NCBI GenBank assembly: GCA_035276085.1
Contig: DATELY010000131.1
Span: 1 to 19,755, forward strand
DNA: 19,755 nt
Reading direction: 5' to 3'
Origin: DATELY01 sp035276085
Lineage (GTDB): Bacteria; Pseudomonadota; Gammaproteobacteria; Steroidobacterales; Steroidobacteraceae
A program made the translations under genes and the position numbers. Under the pieces are notes generated by a model. The model was not told where the DNA came from, searched no databases, and was given only the letters and a program-made list of their open reading frames with translations. Each line of letters opens with the position of its first letter. Position 1 is the stretch's first letter. Of the stretch, positions 1-7,500 are shown piece after piece.

Positions 1-56
1 ACGCAGCAGCAGACGCTTAGAAGCGCACCCTCTTATGAATAAATATGCTTTTATGG

Positions 57-150
57 GACGAGCTATGGCGCTCCAGAGCGTCGTTACGACTCCCTCGTGT
101 ACATCAACACCGCGGTCGTCGCGCCTCGCTCTGGAGCGCCATAGCTCGTC
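57..150. repeat. Perfect 24-bp inverted repeat with 46-base loop
   Basis: Bases 57-80 and 127-150 are exact reverse complements, with arm core ctatggcgctccagagcg. There is no T-run after either arm, so it is not a classical terminator. It lies downstream of the small DUF3096 gene read on the minus strand, the same position relative to a gene as most other palindromes in this window. No other copy is present here. The rest of bases 1-180 shows no gene. Confidence 0.85.
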
Positions 151-180
151 GCAGCTCATGACTCAGAGTGTTATCAGGCC

Positions 181-264
181 CTAGTTCAGCAGGCGCGGCA
201 CGATGAGAATCAGAATGCCGGCGAGCAATGAAACGAGCGGACCCAGGCTCACGGTGATGTTCAT
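181..264 (-). CDS. Short DUF3096-like membrane peptide, probably C-terminally truncated
   Basis: This 27-residue frame starts at ATG 264-262 and ends at TAG 183-181. It reads MNITVSLGPLVSLLAGILIL and then IVPRLLN. A GAGGG ribosome site sits six bases before the ATG, so translation is plausible. The sequence matches the first half of DUF3096, a family of roughly 40-50 residue hydrophobic peptides whose function is unknown. As I recall the family, the conserved NY continues into a second hydrophobic stretch; here the frame stops straight after Asn, and the following codons (GLITL, then TGA) do not restore it. It is either a natural short variant or a truncated gene. The family assignment is from memory of its pattern, not from a search. 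Confidence 0.55.
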   Translation of the reverse strand: MNITVSLGPLVSLLAGILILIVPRLLN

Positions 265-422
265 CGGTAACCCTCACGACGCAGGTGTGTGCGCGGAATT
301 CGGACAGCTTCGATTCAACTCGGTTCCAATCGCCGAGTTCCCCCTCAAACCTTGCACCGGTTCACGGTCCGTATGAGTGCAATCGAGTGTCATGCGCGCT
401 GGTCGGTTGGGGACAGTGCGCT

Positions 423-821
423 ATGCAGTCGCGACTACAACATGCTGTGCTGGCTTGTCTGATGTTCTTCGTCGCTGCGCAACTGTTCGCGTTGTTCGCG
501 CAGCAGCCTGTCGAGGGCTTGCGAGTGCTGCTCTGGAGCGCCACGGGCGTGGCTGCGTATGCTGTGTTGTCGCAGGTGTTCGGGTTCGATCCGCAGCGCA
601 CGTCGTTGCGCACTACCGCGGCGCCACTGTGGCACTACATCGAGCGGTGGGAGCTGCGATCCGGCCAGGCGACGCTCGCGATGCTGGGCGTCGTCGTGGC
701 AGCCGCACACGTGCTCGATCGCGAGCACTTCATCACGGGGGTCGTCAGTGGAACGCTGACGTCCCACCTCTACTTCATGCTGCGGCTGTTTGCCGGCGCG
801 TACGCCACCGGATCGCGCTAG
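423..821 (+). CDS. Hypothetical multi-pass membrane protein
   Basis: A protein of 132 residues that I do not recognise. The start at ATG 423 (MQSRLQHAVLACLMFF) follows a GGGGA nine bases upstream. Earlier in-frame codons back to GTG 285 would add a hydrophilic, low-quality extension, so I prefer the internal ATG. Hydrophobic stretches at about residues 8-28, 34-54, 77-95 and 108-128 predict three or four inner-membrane helices. Between helices 2 and 3 is a polar segment with LWHYIERWELRSGQ. The stop codon TAG lies inside the left arm of the palindromic element that begins at 816. The gene converges on the minus-strand gene at 978-1343, which ends in the other arm. No function can be assigned. 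Confidence 0.6.
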   Translation: MQSRLQHAVLACLMFFVAAQLFALFAQQPVEGLRVLLWSATGVAAYAVLSQVFGFDPQRTSLRTTAAPLWHYIERWELRSGQATLAMLGVVVAAAHVLDREHFITGVVSGTLTSHLYFMLRLFAGAYATGSR

Positions 822-983
822 CCCGCATGTCTCACAGGTCGGTTTGGCGCAAGTGGCAAGTTCATACGAATCAGACCATTCGACATCTTCGCTCTGAAAC
901 AGCGTGTTCCTGCGCCAAACCTATCGCGGCCCTGGCGGCCTGCGAGCTTGCCTCGCGATCCCTGTGAGACATGCGGGCTAGCG
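816..983. repeat. 168-bp nested palindromic element between two convergent genes
   Basis: The outer arms 816-838 (cgctagcccgcatgtctcac then agg) and 961-983 are perfect 23-base inverted repeats. An inner pair, 841-851 (ggtttggcgca) and 911-921, is also perfectly inverted. The outer arms contain GCTAGC, and the TAG stops of the two flanking convergent genes (819-821 plus, 980-978 minus) lie in the arms. It may be a MITE-like or REP-like element or a bidirectional 3'-end hairpin. No T-run and no transposase are visible. Confidence 0.85.
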
Positions 984-1343
984 TTGCTCCTCAGCTGGGC
1001 GCAAGTCGATGAAGTATGGCTCGTTCGGCGCTTGCGCCTGCGGTGCTGGCTGAACGGGAGCCGCGGCGGGAGGCGCCTGAGTGGCGAAGTCTTCGGCCAG
1101 ATGCTGCATCTTGCGCAGTACGGCATCGACCGCACCGAACATCAGACCAAAAGAGGCAATCGCCAGGACGGCCGCCGTCACCCATTTGATCAGAGAACGC
1201 GTGCGCGGCTGATGGTCGCGCTCACGCAGCTCGCGCGCCCGCACCAGGACTGCCCGCTGCAACGCGGTGGGCTCCGGGTCCGCAGGCTTCTTCAGTGACT
1301 CGACCCGTACGACAGGCCGAAGCTGTGTAACGTTGTTGCTCAT
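978..1343 (-). CDS. Hypothetical single-helix membrane protein
   Basis: A protein of 121 residues with no recognised family. It begins MSNNVTQLRPVVRVESLKKP at ATG 1343-1341. The N-terminal half is charged, with many Arg codons (RARELRERDHQPRTR). One hydrophobic helix follows at about residues 52-72 (IKWVTAAVLAIASFGLMFGA), then a proline/alanine-rich tail (TQAPPAAAPVQPAPQAQAP) ending FIDLRPAEEQR. This predicts a type II inner-membrane protein with an extended periplasmic tail. The ribosome site is weak (CAGG 14 bases upstream). The TAG stop is inside the right arm of the 816-983 palindrome. The frame has the base composition of a real gene and an intact helix, but the function is unknown. Confidence 0.6.
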   Translation of the reverse strand: MSNNVTQLRPVVRVESLKKPADPEPTALQRAVLVRARELRERDHQPRTRSLIKWVTAAVLAIASFGLMFGAVDAVLRKMQHLAEDFATQAPPAAAPVQPAPQAQAPNEPYFIDLRPAEEQR

Positions 1344-1710
1344 TGCGCGCTGCTAACCTGCCTGTGAATTGCCAATAGGGTAAGCCTCACGACTTTGCCA
1401 ACCTGCACCGGACATCACGTCCGCCGATTCATGGGTGCCGGCGCGCCGCGCGTCGCTACTCGAACAGACCATCACATGCAGGTTCTGTTCCGGCCCGCAG
1501 CTCCGAGCTGGTGAACAGTCACGCTTGCTTCGATAGTCATTCATGCATCTCTTCGCTGCGAAGCCCCTCGCCAGGGGTTCCGAAGCGTCGCGGGGGCCAT
1601 TCCTGCACATCCCTGCGCTCGCGCCATTCGTGCATCCCTGCACATCGAACGACCGGAGGAAGTGGCGCCAGGACAGGATGGAGCACTTCCGAATCAGTTG
1701 TTATGGTCCA
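1344..1710. other. Intergenic stretch without a convincing gene
   Basis: This 367-base gap lies between two minus-strand genes. Frames on both strands here lack ribosome sites and have erratic composition. It holds two small hairpins (cttcg-ctg-cgaag at 1552-1564 and cccctcgccagggg at 1565-1578) followed by the dispersed repeat listed at 1592-1646. I see no promoter or RNA that I can support. Confidence 0.5.
1592..1646 (+). repeat. Dispersed repeat, copy A
   Basis: These 55 bases match the reverse complement of 5885-5938 with about six substitutions and one indel. They share an uninterrupted 20-base core, tgcgctcgcgccattcgtgc, at 1614-1633. This copy is intergenic, whereas the other lies inside the guanidine carboxylase gene. 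Confidence 0.85.
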
Positions 1711-2517
1711 CTAGTCACCTTTCGCCGGCTTGCGGAACTTCAGCAGGAAATTGTCGGCTTCGCCAATCGCGAGGTACTTATTGCGATCCTGGTCGCCCAG
1801 TGCAAGCGTGGGAGGCAAGGTCCAGACGCCGTTCGGCCAATTCTTCGTGTCCTTCGGATTGGCATTCACCTCCGACGAGCCGACGTACTCGAACCCGGCC
1901 TTCTCGGCGAGCTGCCGTGTGTAGTCTTCGCGCACGTAGCCGCTGGCCGCCTTGGGATCCTGCGGCTGATCTGCGGGCGCACGATGCTCTTCCACGCCCA
2001 GAACCCCGCCGGGCTTCAACGCCTTGTAAAAAGCGGCGAACGCGTCATCCGCCAGGCCGGCGCTCATCCAGTTGTGCACGTTGCGAAACGTGAGCACGAG
2101 ATCGACTGAATTCGCCGGTGCGATGTCCATCCCGCCCAGCCCGAATTCGCTCACACGCACCTTGTCATAGAGATCAGGACGGCTCCCCAGTTTTTGCTGC
2201 CATGCCGCTGCCGCCTTGGCGGCCCGCTCGCTCGCAGCCTTGGGAGCAACGGCCGTGTAGTAAGTGCCCTGTGAGCGCAGATAGGGCGCGAGAATTTCCG
2301 TCCAGTAGCCGCCGCCCGGCAAAATCTCGACCACCGTCGAGTCGGGCTTGAGCCCGAAGAATTCCAACGTCTGCTGCGGATGCCGATAGCGATCGCGCGC
2401 CACGAAGTCCGCTGACCGATGCGACCCGGAGATCGCCTGGGCGAGAGGATTGTCTTTTGCCGCTGCCGGCACGATGGCGGCGACCCATGCAAACACAGCG
2501 AGCCAGGCACTTTTCAT
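1711..2517 (-). CDS. Exported class I SAM-dependent methyltransferase-like protein
   Basis: A 268-residue protein with an N-terminal signal peptide (about residues 1-20, MKSAWLAVFAWVAAIVPAAA, with cleavage likely after AAA). A Rossmann-type methyltransferase fold follows. Motif I is TVVEILPGGGYWTEILAPYL at residues 61-80. An acidic/aromatic segment (VDLVLTFRNVHNW) and post-motif KPGGVLGVEEHRAP are typical of the COG4798 predicted methyltransferases. The start ATG follows GGAGAACGT, a good ribosome site. The methyl acceptor is unknown, and export is odd for an enzyme needing cytoplasmic SAM; members of this family commonly carry such leaders. The ATG overlaps the TGA of the small frame at 2514-2666 (ATGA), and both lie downstream of atzF on the same strand, so read-through from the guanidine operon is possible. 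Confidence 0.85.
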   Translation of the reverse strand: MKSAWLAVFAWVAAIVPAAAKDNPLAQAISGSHRSADFVARDRYRHPQQTLEFFGLKPDSTVVEILPGGGYWTEILAPYLRSQGTYYTAVAPKAASERAAKAAAAWQQKLGSRPDLYDKVRVSEFGLGGMDIAPANSVDLVLTFRNVHNWMSAGLADDAFAAFYKALKPGGVLGVEEHRAPADQPQDPKAASGYVREDYTRQLAEKAGFEYVGSSEVNANPKDTKNWPNGVWTLPPTLALGDQDRNKYLAIGEADNFLLKFRKPAKGD

Positions 2518-2666
2518 ACGTTCTCCATCACGTCATCGCGCGTTCTATGGTAGCGCACGCGACGCGCGGTCACACCCGCCGGTTCCACCGGTGTGAGTCC
2601 GGGTCCCGGCGCGAGACCGAGCTTGCGCATGAGCGCCTGTGCGTCGAATGGCGCGCGCAGCTTCAC
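2514..2666 (-). CDS. Small unidentified frame, possibly a 5'-truncated gene remnant
   Basis: This 50-residue frame can start at GTG 2666 and ends at TGA 2516-2514. That stop overlaps the ATG of the methyltransferase by four bases, as in translationally coupled genes. The product (start VKLRAPFDAQALMRKLGLAP, end RYHRTRDDVMENV) has regular, gene-like codon use. An in-frame TGA lies only a few codons upstream (LLFDSTD precedes the GTG), and no good ribosome site is seen. I do not recognise it. It may be the surviving 3' end of a decayed gene or a short real gene. The remaining bases 2667-2771, up to the end of atzF, show nothing further. Confidence 0.3.
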   Translation of the reverse strand: MKLRAPFDAQALMRKLGLAPGPGLTPVEPAGVTARRVRYHRTRDDVMENV

Positions 2667-2771
2667 GTCCGTGCTGTCGAAAAGGAGTCAGTTAGAAAAC
2701 TTTCGTGTCGGATCTCGACGGCGTGGCGCAACGGACGGCTTGCATCGATGGCCAGTCGCGCGCCACTCCGC

Positions 2772-4574
2772 TCATGGCGAGCCGGACATATAACTGCGCC
2801 AACTGCCCGACACCGTGATGTCCTGTGCCCCGTCGACGGCGCTGGCTTCGCAGATGAAGCCAGACTCCACGCTGCCATCCTCGAGCAGCACTTTGCCGAT
2901 GCCGAGCGGACTTGGAATTCCGGCGACGAAGGTACCGAAGTGTTCTGCCGGTACCGCCCACACTTCCACCTCGATGGCGGCGCCCTCCCGCGATACGCGC
3001 ACCAATCCAGGACGCCGTGGCGGACCGCCGCTCAATGCATAGAAGCGATAGCGCGGTGCCGTGCGTGTGCGGCGGACGAAATAGGCATTGCGCTCGCGCA
3101 GCTGATGATTGAGTGGCAGACCCTGCATGTGCGCGCCACACACGACGACAGGAATGAAGCCGGCTGGCACGCTCTTGTGCCCACGAGGCAAGGGCGTCGC
3201 GTGATGCGTCGCGCCGACCGTTGGCGCAAACATCGGATGCACACGCCCCGCGAGTCCGAGCAGTGCTTCGTCGTAGCCGCGTGGGGCAGCAAGCGTAATA
3301 CCGAACGGCAAGCCGTCACGGCGAAAACCTGCGGGCACTGCGACCGCAGCGAGGTCGAGCAGATTCATGCAGTTCGTGTAATAGCCGAGTTGTGTATTCA
3401 GCTCGACGGGCTGCGCATTCACTTCCTCGATGCGGAAAATCGTTGCCGCAGTGGGCGTGAGCAGCACATCGACCGCGTCGAACACGCGAGCCGCGATCCG
3501 ACGCAGGGCCTGCAACCGATAATGTGCCTTGAATGCTTCGACTGCAGTCGGTTTGCGACCGCCCTCGATGATCGAGCGCGTCACGGGATACAGGCTATCG
3601 GCGCGTTGCTCGATGAATGCTTGCACGGCAACGTAGCGCTCGGCCAGCCACGGGCCTCGATACAACAACTGCGCCGCTTCGATGAAGGGCATGAAATCGA
3701 CGGGCGTAATGCGGGCCCCATTGCGCTCGAACAGGCTCATGGCCGCATCGAACAGTTGCGCATAGGCGGCGTCACCGAAGAACTGCAGTTGGTCGTGCTG
3801 CGGCACACCGATCGTCAATGGATCGGCACCGATCAGTCGGCCAAGCGCCGATGCCGTCGTCACGGGTCGTGCGAACGGATCCTGCTCGTCCATCCTGCCC
3901 GCGACCTCGAGCACGACTTCCGCGCATTGCGCACTGCCGGCGAAGATCGACACGCAATCGAGCGAGCGACACGCCGGCACGACACCGCGCAGGCTCAAGC
4001 GACCGCACGAAGGCTTCAGGCCCACGATGTTGTTGAACGCCGCCGGTACGCGACCGGAGCCTGCGGTATCGGTGCCGAGCGCAAAGCTCACGAAACCCTT
4101 TGCAACCGCGACTGCAGAGCCGCTGCTCGAGCCGCCCGAAATGTAAGCGGGATCGAAGGCATTGGGACAGGCGCCATACGGAGAGCGGGTGCCCACGAGC
4201 CCCGCGGCGAACTGATCGAGATTCGTTTTGCCGATGGGAATCGCGCCGGCATCGATGAGCTGCTGCACGACGAATGCGGAAGTGCCCGGCGTATAGGCGT
4301 AGTCCGGGCACGCGGCCGTCGTCGGCACGCCCGCGAGATCGATGTTGTCTTTGATCGCGAACGGAATCCCATAGAGTGGCAGCTCATCCGGCGAGCGAGC
4401 CTCCAGTGCCGCCGCTCGTTGCAGCACGTCATCGCGCGTCAGGCGCGTGATCCACACGCCATTCATCGCGTTTGCGTCGATGTCGTCGAGCAAACGGGCG
4501 ATGAATTGCGTGGGTTTCAACCCAGCTCGGTACGCATCCAGCAGATCGTGTATCAGCAATGTCGTCGGTTGCAT
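2772..4574 (-). CDS. atzF: Allophanate hydrolase
   Basis: A 600-residue amidase-signature enzyme converting allophanate to two ammonia and two CO2, the last step of guanidine/urea nitrogen release. The catalytic triad is visible: Lys75 in GIPFAIKDNIDL, cis-Ser149 in ISGGSSSGSA and nucleophile Ser173 in GTDTAGSGRVPA. The spacing is identical to characterised AtzF. The N-terminal amidase domain covers about residues 1-435. The C-terminal domain (about 440-600, with RRTRTAPRYRFYALSGG and ending WRSYMSGSP) corresponds to the allophanate-hydrolase C domain that handles the decarboxylation step. I chose ATG 4574 because it gives the normal N-terminus (MQPTTLLIHDLL) and lies only four bases after the carboxylase stop, so translation is probably coupled. 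A longer frame to 4667 would overlap the carboxylase and is not supported. Confidence 0.95.
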   Translation of the reverse strand: MQPTTLLIHDLLDAYRAGLKPTQFIARLLDDIDANAMNGVWITRLTRDDVLQRAAALEARSPDELPLYGIPFAIKDNIDLAGVPTTAACPDYAYTPGTSAFVVQQLIDAGAIPIGKTNLDQFAAGLVGTRSPYGACPNAFDPAYISGGSSSGSAVAVAKGFVSFALGTDTAGSGRVPAAFNNIVGLKPSCGRLSLRGVVPACRSLDCVSIFAGSAQCAEVVLEVAGRMDEQDPFARPVTTASALGRLIGADPLTIGVPQHDQLQFFGDAAYAQLFDAAMSLFERNGARITPVDFMPFIEAAQLLYRGPWLAERYVAVQAFIEQRADSLYPVTRSIIEGGRKPTAVEAFKAHYRLQALRRIAARVFDAVDVLLTPTAATIFRIEEVNAQPVELNTQLGYYTNCMNLLDLAAVAVPAGFRRDGLPFGITLAAPRGYDEALLGLAGRVHPMFAPTVGATHHATPLPRGHKSVPAGFIPVVVCGAHMQGLPLNHQLRERNAYFVRRTRTAPRYRFYALSGGPPRRPGLVRVSREGAAIEVEVWAVPAEHFGTFVAGIPSPLGIGKVLLEDGSVESGFICEASAVDGAQDITVSGSWRSYMSGSP

Positions 4575-4578
4575 CGAT

Positions 4579-7500
4579 TCATTCCGCAGCGCTGGGGCGC
4601 AGGACCAGCAGCACGTCGCCCGCTCTGACCGTCTGACCTTTCTGGCAGCGCACTTCGCTGATTTCACCTGCTGCGTCGCTGCTCACGGGAATCTCCATCT
4701 TCATCGCTTCCAGCACCAGCAGTTCGTCGTCCGCAGTCACGCGCTGACCCGCTTTCACATTGAGCTGCCACACCGTGCCGCTGGTCGCTGCCGTAATGGC
4801 CACACCATCGACCGGCATGTCGGCCGCTGTGCTCGCCATGTCCGTGCGCGCGGCATCGGTATCGAACGTGAGCTGACCCGAGATCCGCCACCGTTCACGC
4901 TCGGCTTCGAAGGCCGCTTGTTGCTTGCTCTTGAATGCATCGATGGAGGCGCGATTGGCTGCGAGAAATGCGTGGTACTCGGCCAGCCGTAGTTTCGCTG
5001 GCTCGATGCGCAGCTCGAATCGACCCTGCACGAACTCCTCGCGCAGACGCAGCAGCTCATCTGCGGACACCGGATAGAAGCGAATCTGATCGAAGAAGCG
5101 CAGCAGCCACTGCTTGCCGTCGGTGAAGTTGCGTGTCTGACGGTAGCGATTCCACATCTGCACGGTGCGGCCGACGAACTGATAACCACCCGGCCCTTCC
5201 ATGCCATACACGCACAGATACGCACCACCGATGCCGACGGCGTTCTCCGGTGTCCACGTGCGGGCCGGGTTGTACTTCGTGGTGACCAGGCGGTGGCGCG
5301 GATCGAGCGGTGTCGCGACAGGTGCGCCGAGATAGACGTCGCCCAGACCCATCACCAGATAGCTCGCGTCGAACACGATGCGCTGCACGTCGGCGATGCT
5401 GTCGAGACCATTGATGCGGCGGATGAACTCGATGTTGCTCGGACACCAGGGCGCGTCCGGTCGCACCGATTGCAGGTACTTGTCGATTGCGACCCGCGTC
5501 GCGGGATCGTCCCAGGACAGCGGCAGGTGCACGATACGGCTCGGCACTTCGATCTCATCGACGGACGGCAATTGCGACTCGGCGCGTTGCAGGACCGCGA
5601 GCAGTTCGCGCTGCGAGATCGCGCGTGGCTCGTAATGCACTTGCAGCGAGCGGATGCCGGGAGTGAGCTCGAGGATGCCGGGTAACGCTGCACGCTCGAG
5701 CCACTGCATGAGTGCGTGCACGCGGAAGCGGAGCTCGAGATCGAGAATGAGGGGGCCGTATTCGATGAGAAGGTAGTCGTCGCCGGCTTGGCGGTAGGTG
5801 ACGGCGGGAGTGTCGGTGTTTGCGGGATGTGTAGAGAGGATGCAGTTGGATGTGTTGGTGGCCTTGCCCCCACCCTGTCCCTCTGACGTGCAGGACGCAC
5901 GAATGGCGCGAGCGCATGGATGCGCAGGAGCGGCCCCCGCTTCGCAAGGGAGGGGACGCTTTTGATAAGCAGCGTCAGCTCGTGTAAGCGTGCCTTCCTC
6001 CGCTTGGGCGGAAGGCAGCCACTCCAGCAACGCCTCCTGCTCCCTCTCCATCTCCCGCGCCCGCTCCATCTCCACACAATAAAACCGCACCCGATCCCCA
6101 GGTCGCAGCTGTCCGAGCTTCCACCGCTCCGCACGAACCACCGTCGCGGGACACACAAATCCACCAAGACTCGGTCCATCCGGCCCCAGGATCACCGGCA
6201 TGTCGCCGGTGAAGTCGATCGAGCCGACCGCATACGCGTTGTCGTGAATGTTGGAGGGGTGCAGACCTGCTTCGCCGCCATCGGCGCGTGCCCATTGCGG
6301 TTTCGGTCCGATCAGGCGCACGCCTGTGCGACTGGAGTTGTAATGCACTTCCCACGCGGCGTCGAAGAATGCATCGAGACCTGCCGGTGTAAGGAAGTCC
6401 GGTGCGCCGTGCGGGCCATACAGCACGGCGATGCGCCATTCGCGGCTGTACTGTGGAATTACCTCGCGGGGACACACGCGCATTGCGCTCTGCGCGGTCG
6501 CTTCGAACAGCCGCAACGTGTCACCCGCTCGCAATGCGCGACCCGCATGACCACCGAACTGACCCAAAGTGAATGTGGCACGACTGCCCATGTACTGCGG
6601 GACGTCGAATCCACCCGCGACCGCGAGATATGCACGCTGTCCGACCGCTTGCACACTGCGGATCTTGAGAACGCTGCCGGCTGGCACTCGAGTACTGCAC
6701 CAGGCTTGCAGCGCTTCACCGTCGATCTCTGCGCACACCGGAGCACCCGTGAGCGCAACGACGCTGTCGCTGTTGAACTTCAGCGTCGGCCCCGTGGCGG
6801 TGATCTCCAAACCCGCGGCGCTCTCCTCGTTCCCTACCAGACGATTGGCAATGCGAAAGGCCAACGAATCCATCGGACCGGAGGGCGGCACGCCGATATC
6901 CCAATAGCCGACTCGGCCGGGATGGTCCTGCACCGTGGTATGCGTACCGGGCTGCAGTACGGAAATGGTTAACGGCTGGTAATCGAAGCGTGCGAGATAG
7001 CGCGTGTATTGCTCGCCCGCCTTGAACACGGGCGTCTCCAGCACGCTGCGCAGATAGGCCAAGTTCGATTCGATGCCGTACACCTGTGTCTGCGCCAGCA
7101 CCGCCCGCATGCGTGCCAACGCTTCCTCGCGGGTCGCTGCATGCACGATCACCTTGGCCAGCATCGGATCGTAGAAGGACGAGACCTCCGTCCCGGTTTC
7201 GACCCACGTATCCACCCTCACGCCTCGAGGCCACTGCACGTGCGACAGCAGGCCGCTCGAGGGCCGAAAGTTCTGTGCAGGGTCTTCCGCATACACACGC
7301 ACCTGAATGGAGTGACCGCGCGGCGCGTGCCGATAGGCATTCAGATCGGGTGGCTCATCCGCCGCAACTCGCAGCATCCATTCGACGAGATCGATGCCGC
7401 TCACGGCTTCCGTGACACCGTGCTCGACTTGCAAGCGCGTATTCACTTCGAGGAAGTAGAAGGCGCGTGTGGTCGGGTCATAGATGAACTCGACCGTGCC

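Noticed and set aside
2457..4628. Plus-strand open frame of 723 codons
   Set aside because: It lies opposite atzF and its product is Arg/His-rich without any domain; it is an antisense shadow of a GC-rich gene with strong codon bias.
4579..4667. Longer atzF start overlapping the carboxylase
   Set aside because: The extra residues (MKSAKCAARKVRRSERATCC and on) are unlike AtzF N-termini and no ribosome site supports them; ATG 4574 fits the family.
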